The notes under the pieces: model-generated
Told to the model about the DNA's origin: nothing
Seen by the model: only the letters and a program-made list of their open reading frames with translations
Database searches by the model: none
In this document: positions 1 through 7,989 of the stretch, in pieces
Numbering within the stretch: the stretch's first letter is position 1
Layout: each line of letters begins with the position of its first letter
From: Clostridia bacterium
Lineage (GTDB): Bacteria; Bacillota; Clostridia; Christensenellales; Borkfalkiaceae
Direction: 5' to 3'
DNA: 58,927 nt
NCBI GenBank assembly: GCA_017522945.1
Contig: JAFWXT010000018.1
Location: 1 to 58,927 of the forward strand
Made by a program: the position numbers and the translations under genes

Positions 1-1
1 C

Positions 2-523
2 GTATTAGCAAGTGCAAACGTAATTAACAACGTAATTGGCGGAAGATTAAACGGCTTAGGCTATCGTGATATGAAGCCAATCGTAGAATTATCAGATGCA
101 GTAAGAGGCTTAGTAAATAGCATACTTGATGAAAAGAATGCAGTAGTAGAAGCAATCTTTGATGAAATCAACGTATTATACGTAGATTCAACTATTGCAA
201 GCTTTGCTGGGGATAGTAAAGACTTAAGCATTAACTTACTAATTACGAGCGTAGCAAACGTATTAGTAGAAGCAATCACAACCGAAAAAGCAGATACAAT
301 CGTAAGTGACGTAGCAACGTTGGCAAACTTAATAGTTGGTGGAACGCTAACTTCAGTTGGTTACCACGGTAAAACAACAGTAGTAAAAGTATCTGAAGCA
401 ACCGAAAAACTACTTGGTGACATTGTAGAACTTAACAACGTAGGAAAAGCAGTATTTATTGAAATCAACGAACTATACGCAGGCTCAACTTTAGAAACAT
501 TTGTAAAAGACACTGAAGATTAA
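2..523 (+). CDS. Giant helical repeat protein, upstream fragment (partial, frameshifted end)
   Basis: The reading frame is open from the window edge and has no start here, so the gene begins upstream. It stops with TAA at 521-523. The protein is Val/Ala/Ile/Glu-rich, predicted helical, and built from ~100-residue repeats; the GG(R/T)L hallmark of successive units starts at 38 and 338, exactly 300 bp apart. Downstream units continue in the -1 frame: after residues TED at the stop, the other frame reads LSVNKVITSVADIL, which matches the paralogous segment LSINLLITSVANVL of the previous unit. One T appears to be missing from GATTTAAG (here GATTAAG). I read this and the next entry as one gene broken by a single-base deletion or a sequencing/assembly error. 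Function is unknown; a surface or structural role is only a guess. Confidence 0.8.
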   Translation, partial: VLASANVINNVIGGRLNGLGYRDMKPIVELSDAVRGLVNSILDEKNAVVEAIFDEINVLYVDSTIASFAGDSKDLSINLLITSVANVLVEAITTEKADTIVSDVATLANLIVGGTLTSVGYHGKTTVVKVSEATEKLLGDIVELNNVGKAVFIEINELYAGSTLETFVKDTED

Positions 524-2711
524 GTGTAAACAAGGTAATCACAAGCGTTGCCGACATATTAGTAGTAGCAATTGTAGATGAAAAAGTTGATTCAATTGTA
601 AGAATAGTTGAAGCATTAGCAAACGTATTGTTGACAAATACTGTAATGAATCCTAAGTTTAATGAAGAATTAACAGTAGTAACATTAGCAACTGCAATTG
701 AAAGTATAATAAATGAATACTTAGGCGAAAAAGCAGTAGTAACTGCAATATTTGACCAAGTAGAAGTATTATACGAACAAAGCAAGTTGTTAGATATTGC
801 TGAAACTACAATGAACTTATATGATAACCAAGTAATCGCAAGCGTAAAAGCAATCGTAGCAAGCGCCGAATCAATTCCAGAAAAAGCACAAGCAACGATA
901 GAAAAATCATTAAGCTTAGTAGATTACTTATTAGAAGGAAAGCTAAGCGCTATTAACTTAGCAACCGACGCAACGTTAGGTGGAATAATTGAAAGCGTAG
1001 AATCAATTGTATTTGATTACGCAGAAGAAAGCGAAAAGGTAGCAGACACGTTTGATAAACTAATTAGCTTAACAAGCGAAGTACAAGTAGTAGAATTCGT
1101 AGCTGACTTATTAGCATTAGACTCTGACGAAAGCTTAGACGTAGCTCAAGCAATAGTGGAAACAATAACTAATAAAGAAATTGAATTAGTTACAACCCTA
1201 TTCAATATTGCACACGCAGGATTAAGTGGTAAGTGGTCAGAAGTAAAAGTTGATGGCGAAGCAATGTGGAATGCAATACCTGACGAATTCAAACCATACG
1301 TAATAATGACAGTCGCTGTAACCGGTGGAATACTTTACGTTGTAGCAAACGACTTATTAGTAGAAATCGTAGCAGGCACAATAGGAACTGAAGAAGTATT
1401 AGGAACATTCATAGCAGAGCCATTAGGCTTTACAAACGCATACGCTGACGGAAGCGAAACAAATGAATTAGTAAATGCAATATTTAACACTAAGATAGTT
1501 GATATTATTGACGATGACTTCGATTTTAAAGCTAACTATTATGAACACTTAAGAGTAGATAACCTAAGCGACCTTGTAATCAAGTTAGCAACTAAGTTTG
1601 AATCTGAAGAGAAAGCTAAGATAATAAATGCTATTGCAGGCGAAGTTGCTAAATTATGTGGAGAAGCTCATATCATTGATGAAATAGTTGAAACAACTAT
1701 GGAATTAGAAAGCGAAAGATTATTAACAAGCGTTGCTGACGTAGTGGTTGTAAAATTACCTGAAAAAGAAGATTTAATTTACGCCGTTAAAGACTTAGTA
1801 GTTACTTTATTCGGTGGCAAGTTAAAACAATTAGGTTACCACGGCGATGCTTCAATCCAAGCAGTTTCAAGTGCTGTTAAAGCAGTAGTTGATGCGTCTG
1901 GAAACAATAGTGAAACGACCGACGCAATATTCCTTGAAATTTCTAAGTTGTATGAAAATTCAATTATTAATACATTTGTAAACGACACTGTAAACTTAAA
2001 TATTGATGCAGTAATCCTAAGCGTAGCAAGCGTAGTAGACGTAGCTGTAAATAACGAATTTGCAAGCGAAGTTATTAGTGATGTAACTAACTTAGTAACT
2101 ACAATAGTTGCAGGTAAGCTTAATAAACTTGGTATCAATAATGCTTATATTGGCGATTTAGCGGATGCTATTTACGAAGTAGTTAATAACTTCGCAAAAG
2201 ATAACGCTGTATTGGTAGCAGTGGTTGAAGAAATTAAAGCATTATATGCAAATTCAACTATTTTAAGCTTTGTAGCTGATAGTCAAGTAATAGAAATTGA
2301 AGCTGTAATTGAAAGCGTAGCAAACGTTGTAAATGCAGTTCCAGCTATTAGCGAAAAGGATAAACTTACAACTGTTGAAGAAGCAAAAGCTTTACTCGTA
2401 TACTTACTAGAAGGTAAGTTAACGTCAATTACTATCAATAAAGATGCAACGTTAGGTAAAACAATTGAACTTGTAAGCGATATCGCATTAAATTACTTAC
2501 CATTCCTTGAATTAAAAGTAATTACAAGAGAACTTGCCGAATTAACTCAAAACGTTAAATTTACTGCTTTAGTTAAGGGCTTAGCCGAAATTAAAGTAGC
2601 TGATGCGTTAGATTCAATCAATGATATAATCGTTGATATGGTAAGATTTGATAACGTAGTACTTAACGAAGTATTTACACAATTAGAAGGATTGTATGCA
2701 GACAATACGTT
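38..2711 (+). repeat. 300-bp tandem coding repeats in the giant gene
   Basis: Homologous positions of the coding repeat (Gly-Gly/Gly-Lys-Leu) fall at about 41, 341, 640, 940, then after a ~0.9 kb non-repeat insert at 1816, 2113 and 2413, so the period is 297-303 bp. The units are diverged at DNA level (protein similarity is clearer than nucleotide identity), which argues against a recent expansion. Conserved spots within a unit are (I/V)..E(I/V)..LY..S(T/K) in the middle and (I/V).SVA.(V/I)(V/L) after it. Confidence 0.75.
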
Positions 2712-5700
2712 TGCAACAATAGCACAAGCAACGTTAAATATTGAATTATTAGCAATAGTTAACGCAACTAAACAAGTTACCGGCAAGGTTAACGGATTAA
2801 ACGATAAGATAGCAAGAGTTTACGTTATAGCTGAGTCAATCTTAAGCGGTACAATAGGTAAACCTGTAGTTAATACGGTTACTCTATGGTCGATATTAAC
2901 TCCTGTTGAAAAAACTGTAGTTATAGTGGTAGGCGCAGAATTAGGCTTAGCATTATACTTCGTAGCAAATCCAGCATTCGTTAACTTAGTAAATACTGCT
3001 CTTGGCGCAGACGTAACTTGGGGCGGCGTAATCGGCAATGCTTTAGGATACACCTTAAACGGTGAACATTACGAAATTAACGGCGAAGTTAATAGCTTAA
3101 TGGATATCATCCTATCAACTAAGGTAAGCGCGATGGCAACTACAGGATACGACTTCTTAGGTAACTTAGGCGAACATATTACGTTAGGCAACTTATTTAC
3201 AATTGCTCCTGTTGTATCTAACGTATTAGAAGGTATTAACCCAGATACTAACGACTTAATTAAGAAGTCATACACAGATTGGGTTATGAACAATGAACTA
3301 ATGGCTGTTAGCGATATTCTATTCAATATCTCGCTAAGCGACATTCTTGCTAACAAGAATAGATTTGGCGACTATATGATGGAACGCATAAGCGAACTTA
3401 AACTTGCTGATCTTGGCTTAGGCTGGTTGATTGTAAACATGAACAAGATTAGTCCTGCATCGGCTACTAACGGCTTCACAATGAGCGGTACAAGAGTAGT
3501 TGACACTGGCGCTTGGGAATTTGAAGGAACGTATGCTAAGTTATTTAACGTAATGTTAAATCATACTTTAGGTCAAGTAATCGAAGCAGTTAAGACTAAG
3601 AGACTTCCATGGCTATTAGATGATGCACTCAATAAATTAACCGTTGGTGACGTTTTAGGCGAAACGTTATACGCTATGGCAAGCGCAGATAAACCTGAAG
3701 GTGCTAAGCCAGTAGAAATTAACGCTTATTACGACGCTGGAACCGGTAAGTGGACTTCAACTATGAAGTACGCTAACCTAATTACAAAACTTTGCAACAT
3801 AAATCTTCGTGAATTTAGAGCAGGTCTTGCAGCTGAAAACATTAAGTACCTTGCAAAAGCTGAAACTTTAGGTAACGTAAGAATAGGTGAGTTATTAGAT
3901 AACGGATACAACGTATACAATGAAGCTACAGGAAAGTGGTCTAACAAGGATAAAGATCCTATGTTTAATAACGACTTTATGTCTCACATTGTTGAAAAGG
4001 CATACAGTATTAAACTTGCTGAAATTTTAGGCGGACCATTTAACGTAGCAACCTTAATTAGCGACTTATACGTAGGCGAATTATTGGGATACACTTGCGG
4101 TGAATCTCACGTAGAAGGACACTTACACGATAACGAATGTATTTGGTATGAAAAAGCTCAGGTTTACGTTGATGGCGAGGGCGATAGAATAGCATATTTA
4201 CCAAAAGATCTTATTTACGAAGCACTTGCAATTCACTCAGTAACTGACTTTACGAACGGAACTTACGACTTATTAGATGAATTAGGAGAAATGCACATTG
4301 GTGACTTAATGGGTTACGCAAGAGAGGTTGACGAACTTGATTCAACTAAAGTTAACTACTATGAATACAAGAAGGTAGGAAGCGTATTTGTTGTAACGGT
4401 AGATGAACACGGATTTGCAACTAAGTTAGTTGATAGGGATGCTCCAGTTAATAACTTAACTGCAGCTATTGCTGAAGTAAGTATCAACGAGATGATTTCA
4501 GGTAGCGGTGTTGATGCTATTATGGCTAAGCTTGAAGGCTTAAAACTTGGTGACATCTTCACTTATACTAAGAAAGATGACGGATTCTGGTACAACGGAA
4601 CAACTAAACAAGAAGGCATAATTGCTAAACTTTGCGATTATACTTTAGGCGAACTTAAGGGTGACTTTGAATCAATTATTAACGGATTTAAGGTTGGCGA
4701 AGTTATACACGTAGAAGGCTCGGCAATCCTTGAATTGTTAGCTGATGAAGAAATCGGTAACCTATCAACTGCTATAACTAAGTTATACGTAGGTCAAATT
4801 CTTGGATATGAAAAGGTAGCTCAAACTGACGTAAACGGATATGCTAAGTACGAAACTGCAAACGGAACGGCTTACTTCTTCAACGAAGCTACCGAAACTT
4901 GGTACGATGCTGAAGGTAATAGCGCAGACGTAACTGGATTGAAGTTATACGCAAGCCATACTTGGTTTACTGATACTAACGGCGACGGCGAATTAAACGG
5001 TGCAGAAGAAGCGGTAAGCGGTGTAATCGGCGTAATGGTTAACTTCACTATCGGCGAAATGACTGCAAGTGACTTTAACGATAGAATTAGCACGTCTGTT
5101 CAAGAACAAAAACTTGGTGATTTAATTACTATTGATACAAGCTCTGTTCTATTAACAAGCCTTGCTGATACTAAGATTAAGAATTTAGGCACTGCAATTA
5201 ACGACTTGAAGTTAGGTCAAGTAATCACTATTGATAATAACTCGTCGTCAGTATTGAAGTTATTGGCTAACACTTCGATTAGCAACCTTTCAACTGAAAT
5301 GAACGATTTAACTATCGGTGCGATTATGGGTTACACCTATGATGCAACTTACGGTTGGTATCAAGATGCTAACGCCGACGGCGATTACGACGCTGGCGAA
5401 GAGGCTGACGACCTAATGAAAGTTATTATGAAGTACAAAGTAGCTGATATGTCAAACGGCACGTTCGCAAGCGCTATTAAGAGCGACGTTAAGGGTATGA
5501 AGATTAATTACTTCTTAAATAGAAACGATTGCACAATCTTCAAGTTATTTACAGAAGAAGAATTTAACAACTTAACGTTAAATAACTTATCTGCAAACTT
5601 AACTACAAAGATGGATGCTAACACTATGAAGGTACAAGATCTTGTAACTCTTGGTATGATAAGCAGTACACAACTTACTGCTGAACGTCAAGCAACTCTT

Positions 5701-5787
5701 GCAGAACTTTGCCATAAGCCATTTGACCAAATCACAGTAACTGAATTATTCAATGCGTTATTCACTTTATTAGATTACGCTGCATAA
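628..5787 (+). CDS. Giant helical repeat protein, C-terminal part
   Basis: The open frame actually runs from 517, so homology to the upstream repeats begins near 520; the TTG at 628 is only the first possible start, has no ribosome site and is probably not a real start. The first half is a helical tandem repeat of about 100 residues (GKL hallmarks near 937, 1816, 2113 and 2413). Two cassettes carry a hydrophobic, possibly membrane-spanning helix (about 1288-1410 and 2890-3010) followed by a similar block with WG..IG.ALGY. The second half has shorter units of the type L..GxILGY with aromatic WY..DGxG turns, one Cys/His patch (CGESHVEGHLHDNEC, about 4096-4140) and two perfect 12-residue EF-hand loops (4972-5007, 5365-5400). 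No sortase or anchor motif is visible at the C-terminus (ends LLDYAA). Not recognised as a named family. Likely exported or cell-envelope, but the N-terminus lies outside the window. Confidence 0.75.
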   Translation: MLTNTVMNPKFNEELTVVTLATAIESIINEYLGEKAVVTAIFDQVEVLYEQSKLLDIAETTMNLYDNQVIASVKAIVASAESIPEKAQATIEKSLSLVDYLLEGKLSAINLATDATLGGIIESVESIVFDYAEESEKVADTFDKLISLTSEVQVVEFVADLLALDSDESLDVAQAIVETITNKEIELVTTLFNIAHAGLSGKWSEVKVDGEAMWNAIPDEFKPYVIMTVAVTGGILYVVANDLLVEIVAGTIGTEEVLGTFIAEPLGFTNAYADGSETNELVNAIFNTKIVDIIDDDFDFKANYYEHLRVDNLSDLVIKLATKFESEEKAKIINAIAGEVAKLCGEAHIIDEIVETTMELESERLLTSVADVVVVKLPEKEDLIYAVKDLVVTLFGGKLKQLGYHGDASIQAVSSAVKAVVDASGNNSETTDAIFLEISKLYENSIINTFVNDTVNLNIDAVILSVASVVDVAVNNEFASEVISDVTNLVTTIVAGKLNKLGINNAYIGDLADAIYEVVNNFAKDNAVLVAVVEEIKALYANSTILSFVADSQVIEIEAVIESVANVVNAVPAISEKDKLTTVEEAKALLVYLLEGKLTSITINKDATLGKTIELVSDIALNYLPFLELKVITRELAELTQNVKFTALVKGLAEIKVADALDSINDIIVDMVRFDNVVLNEVFTQLEGLYADNTFATIAQATLNIELLAIVNATKQVTGKVNGLNDKIARVYVIAESILSGTIGKPVVNTVTLWSILTPVEKTVVIVVGAELGLALYFVANPAFVNLVNTALGADVTWGGVIGNALGYTLNGEHYEINGEVNSLMDIILSTKVSAMATTGYDFLGNLGEHITLGNLFTIAPVVSNVLEGINPDTNDLIKKSYTDWVMNNELMAVSDILFNISLSDILANKNRFGDYMMERISELKLADLGLGWLIVNMNKISPASATNGFTMSGTRVVDTGAWEFEGTYAKLFNVMLNHTLGQVIEAVKTKRLPWLLDDALNKLTVGDVLGETLYAMASADKPEGAKPVEINAYYDAGTGKWTSTMKYANLITKLCNINLREFRAGLAAENIKYLAKAETLGNVRIGELLDNGYNVYNEATGKWSNKDKDPMFNNDFMSHIVEKAYSIKLAEILGGPFNVATLISDLYVGELLGYTCGESHVEGHLHDNECIWYEKAQVYVDGEGDRIAYLPKDLIYEALAIHSVTDFTNGTYDLLDELGEMHIGDLMGYAREVDELDSTKVNYYEYKKVGSVFVVTVDEHGFATKLVDRDAPVNNLTAAIAEVSINEMISGSGVDAIMAKLEGLKLGDIFTYTKKDDGFWYNGTTKQEGIIAKLCDYTLGELKGDFESIINGFKVGEVIHVEGSAILELLADEEIGNLSTAITKLYVGQILGYEKVAQTDVNGYAKYETANGTAYFFNEATETWYDAEGNSADVTGLKLYASHTWFTDTNGDGELNGAEEAVSGVIGVMVNFTIGEMTASDFNDRISTSVQEQKLGDLITIDTSSVLLTSLADTKIKNLGTAINDLKLGQVITIDNNSSSVLKLLANTSISNLSTEMNDLTIGAIMGYTYDATYGWYQDANADGDYDAGEEADDLMKVIMKYKVADMSNGTFASAIKSDVKGMKINYFLNRNDCTIFKLFTEEEFNNLTLNNLSANLTTKMDANTMKVQDLVTLGMISSTQLTAERQATLAELCHKPFDQITVTELFNALFTLLDYAA

Positions 5788-5829
5788 TAAAGGTTACTTA
5801 ACTCAAATTTGATAACTGGTATAAAACAG

Positions 5830-5858
5830 TTGACAAACAAAACTAAAAGTGTTATACT
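5830..5858 (+). promoter_or_regulatory. Promoter of rpsF-ssb-rpsR
   Basis: TTGACA (5830-5835), 17-bp spacer, TATACT (5853-5858): a near-consensus sigma-A promoter. It implies a leader of about 150 nt before rpsF. It lies just after the end of the giant repeat gene, in a 226-bp gap in which no terminator for that gene is obvious. Confidence 0.85.
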
Positions 5859-5952
5859 TGCCTTTGGTATTTAACCACCAAAGGTGAGTAAACACTAAAA
5901 ATTACAGATAATCACGGTTAATCCGTTATTATATAGCTTAAAAGCTAACCTT

Positions 5953-5987
5953 GCTTGCGGGGAGTGTAAAACGATGAAAACGCAAGC
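5953..5987 (+). promoter_or_regulatory. rpsF leader hairpin, candidate S6:S18 site
   Basis: GCTTGCG (5953-5959) pairs perfectly with CGCAAGC (5981-5987) across a 21-nt loop and is followed at once by CGA, 12 nt before the AGGAGGT ribosome site. Many bacteria carry a conserved RNA in the rpsF leader that binds the S6:S18 pair and contains a CCG element; position, size and the CCGA sequence fit that idea, but I have not aligned it to the published model. Confidence 0.45.
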
Positions 5988-6013
5988 CGATTAAGACCAG
6001 GAGGTAAAAAATC

Positions 6014-6298
6014 ATGACAAAGTACGAAATGCTTTACATTCTTTCTACTAAGTTAGAAGACGAAGCAAAGGAAGCAATTATTGCTAAATTTGAATCGATT
6101 GTAACAGCAGCAGGTGGTACTGTTGAATCAACTGATAAGTGGGGCGTTAGAAAGCTTGCTTATGCAATCAACTACCAAACTGAAGGCTACTATGTTCTTA
6201 TGACGTTCGAATGTGCTTCAAGCGTAATTGCTGAAATTACACGTGTTGCAAACATTACTGAAGGTATGTTAAGACAAATGGTAACAAAAAGAGCTTAA
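6014..6298 (+). CDS. rpsF: 30S ribosomal protein S6
   Basis: 94 residues, the normal length, with the family opening KYEMLYIL and a single alpha/beta ferredoxin-like domain. S6 binds S18 and the central domain of 16S rRNA on the 30S platform. It starts at ATG 6014 behind AGGAGGT (5999-6005). First gene of the classical rpsF-ssb-rpsR operon; the hairpin just upstream is a plausible feedback site. Confidence 0.97.
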   Translation: MTKYEMLYILSTKLEDEAKEAIIAKFESIVTAAGGTVESTDKWGVRKLAYAINYQTEGYYVLMTFECASSVIAEITRVANITEGMLRQMVTKRA

Positions 6299-6362
6299 TT
6301 TTTAATTAACAATTGGTTACTAAAGGGCTTTAAGCCTAACAAAAAACACGAGAGGAAAAAAG

Positions 6363-6779
6363 ATGAATAAGGTATATCTTATAGGTAATTTAACCCGTGA
6401 CCCAGAACTTTCTGAAACCCCAAACGGAATATCTCTTTGCCGTTTCTCAATCGCTGTAAACCGCAACTATTCTACTAGTGACGGTGAACGCCAAACTGAT
6501 TTTTTTAATATCACAGTTTGGAGAACTCAAGCTGAAAACTGCGGAAGATATTTAAAAAAGGGCAGTAAGGTTGCTATCGTGGGTAGTTTACAAAACCGTA
6601 ACTATGAAGATAAAGACGGTAATAAGCGTAGCGTAATAGATATCGTTGCAAACGAAGTAGAATTCCTATCATCAAAAGCTTCAGGGGATGGACAAGAAGA
6701 AGAAATGCGTCCTATTAAGTCAGGTTCTAAAAAAGCTGAACTTGAAATGATGGCCGACGACGATCAACTTCCATTCTAA
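6363..6779 (+). CDS. ssb: Single-stranded DNA-binding protein
   Basis: 138 residues. The N-terminal OB fold (about 1-105) opens MNKVYLIGNLTRDPEL, and after a short linker the protein ends in the acidic tip DDDQLPF, the conserved docking peptide for replication and repair partners. The linker is short for the family. It lies between rpsF and rpsR as in most Bacillota, with ribosome site GAGAGG 8-13 nt upstream. It coats single-stranded DNA as a tetramer during replication, repair and recombination. Confidence 0.97.
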   Translation: MNKVYLIGNLTRDPELSETPNGISLCRFSIAVNRNYSTSDGERQTDFFNITVWRTQAENCGRYLKKGSKVAIVGSLQNRNYEDKDGNKRSVIDIVANEVEFLSSKASGDGQEEEMRPIKSGSKKAELEMMADDDQLPF

Positions 6780-6916
6780 TCCCAACTAACAACCTTCACT
6801 TGCAAACCCGCAAGAAAGTTGTGGGTAAGTTTTTGTGCGCAAAAATGCAAGTAGTAAAGTAATAACGCGCATTGATGCCTTTAGGCACGTTTATAAATAT
6901 CATAAGGAGAATAATC

Positions 6917-7210
6917 ATGGAAGAAAACAACGTAAATGTTACTGCTCCAGCACAAGAAAGTGCTCCAGCTGCAGCACCAGCTAAAAAACCTTTCAAAAGA
7001 GTTAATAAGAAAAAAGTTTGCCAATTCTGCGTTGATAAAGTAAATGCTATCGACTATAAGGAAGTTGGTAAATTAAGAAAATACGTTACTGAAAAGGGTA
7101 AAATGTTACCAAGACGTATGACTGGCGTTTGCGCTAAGCACCAAAGAATGCTTGCTGAAGCTGTTAAAAGAGCAAGAATCGTTGCATTATTACCATTCAA
7201 GGGTGAATAA
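6917..7210 (+). CDS. rpsR: 30S ribosomal protein S18
   Basis: 97 residues from ATG 6917, chosen because AAGGAG (6904-6909) sits 7 nt upstream; an in-frame ATG at 6872 would add 15 residues but lacks a ribosome site. The N-terminus is an Ala/Pro/Val-rich extension of about 30 residues. The core has a zinc-type pattern, CQFC plus a later C..H (GVCAKHQ), so this is the metal-binding form. Partner of S6 in the 30S platform. Last gene of the operon; a terminator follows at 7258. Confidence 0.96.
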   Translation: MEENNVNVTAPAQESAPAAAPAKKPFKRVNKKKVCQFCVDKVNAIDYKEVGKLRKYVTEKGKMLPRRMTGVCAKHQRMLAEAVKRARIVALLPFKGE

Positions 7211-7257
7211 TTTGCAACGTGTAACCTTTTAAGGTTTCACTTATTTAATATAAAATA

Positions 7258-7286
7258 AGATCGCTTTTTACTAAGTGGTCTTTTTT
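7258..7286 (+). terminator. Terminator after rpsR
   Basis: AGATCGC (7258-7264) pairs with GTGGTCT (7275-7281) with two G-T pairs; a T-run follows through 7286. It closes the rpsF-ssb-rpsR operon. Confidence 0.7.
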
Positions 7287-7326
7287 ATTTAACGGCGAAA
7301 ATAATATCGTTTTTTTTATAAAACTT

Positions 7327-7354
7327 TTGACAACATAGAGAATTCTTGTTTAAT
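7327..7354 (+). promoter_or_regulatory. Promoter of the small P-loop gene
   Basis: TTGACA (7327-7332), 16-bp spacer, TTTAAT (7349-7354), 25 bp before the start codon of the gene at 7379. A TATAAT at 7370-7375 is too far from the -35 box and too close to the start codon to be the paired -10. Confidence 0.6.
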
Positions 7355-7378
7355 CAAATAAAGTAAGGGTATAATAAA

Positions 7379-7801
7379 ATGTTAATTGCAATCATAGGCG
7401 AAAACTGCGTTGGTAAATCAACGCTTGCAAATAAAATAAACCAAAAGTTTAACGGCAAAATCTTTTCGGGTAAAGATTATCTAAGGTTAGAAAAAAGCCC
7501 TACTTTAGCCCAAGAAAAGTTTAAGTTATTGCTTAATGATGCGGTAAATGGGGATAACTTAATTTATATTATCACCGAAAAGCATTTAAGCCTACTTCCC
7601 GAAAACTGTTTTAAAATAGTTTTAACAGCAGAAATTGAGGTTATAAAAGAGCGTTTTAGCAAAAGAATGCGTGGTAATTTACCTTTGCCCGTTGAAAAAA
7701 TGCTTGAAGCAAAGCACGGCTCGTTTGATAATTTGCCTTGCAATCTTAAACTAAACGATGGCTACGATATTGATGCCGTTTATAAAAAAATAAACCTATA
7801 A
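7379..7801 (+). CDS. Small P-loop nucleotide kinase-like protein
   Basis: 140 residues. It begins LIAIIGENCVGKSTLA, a Walker A loop (G..C.GKST, residues about 7-14) typical of small-molecule kinases of the adenylate/shikimate/cytidylate type. An Arg-rich stretch (KERFSKRMRG, about 82-91) resembles a lid. There is no clear substrate motif and the protein is short for the known kinases, so the substrate is unknown. It has its own promoter and terminator, so it is a single-gene unit. The weak ribosome site AAGGG lies 9 nt upstream of ATG. Confidence 0.75.
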   Translation: MLIAIIGENCVGKSTLANKINQKFNGKIFSGKDYLRLEKSPTLAQEKFKLLLNDAVNGDNLIYIITEKHLSLLPENCFKIVLTAEIEVIKERFSKRMRGNLPLPVEKMLEAKHGSFDNLPCNLKLNDGYDIDAVYKKINL

Positions 7802-7807
7802 TTAAAT

Positions 7808-7848
7808 CCCCACTAAAAGATTAAACTCTTAGTGGGGAATATTTTTTT
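7808..7848 (+). terminator. Terminator after the P-loop gene
   Basis: CCCCACTA (7808-7815) pairs perfectly with TAGTGGGG (7830-7837), followed by ATATTTTTTT. A strong intrinsic terminator. Confidence 0.9.
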
Positions 7849-7932
7849 AAGCCATATATGTCGATAATGAGCATATAGCCTATTTTTTGGCATTTATTAA
7901 TAAAAAAATATATTATTTTTTAAAATAAACTA

Positions 7933-7960
7933 TTTACTTTTTTAAAATTTATGTTACAAT
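7933..7960 (+). promoter_or_regulatory. Extended -10 promoter of the cytidylate-kinase-like gene
   Basis: TTTACT (7933-7938), 16-bp spacer, TACAAT (7955-7960) preceded by the extended element TGT. Its position supports starting the next protein at 7990, since an ATG at 7951 would lie inside the promoter. Confidence 0.6.
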
Positions 7961-7989
7961 ATATATACAACCTAAAAAGGGGAGATTAT

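Noticed and set aside
500..530. Programmed -1 frameshift joining the two repeat-protein frames
   Set aside because: The junction AGATTAAG is not a slippery heptamer and no downstream pseudoknot is evident; a one-base deletion is simpler.
1836..2138. Antisense open frames across the giant repeat gene and across r-protein genes
   Set aside because: They are long only because the sense codons avoid stops on the other strand; no ribosome sites or family resemblance.
4096..4140. Zinc finger in the giant protein (C..H..H..C)
   Set aside because: A single loosely spaced Cys/His patch resembling extracellular low-complexity motifs of gut Firmicutes; not enough for a defined zinc fold.
7370..7375. 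TATAAT directly before the gene at 7379 as its -10 box
   Set aside because: It is 37 bp from the TTGACA box and 3 bp from the start codon; TTTAAT at 7349 has correct spacing.
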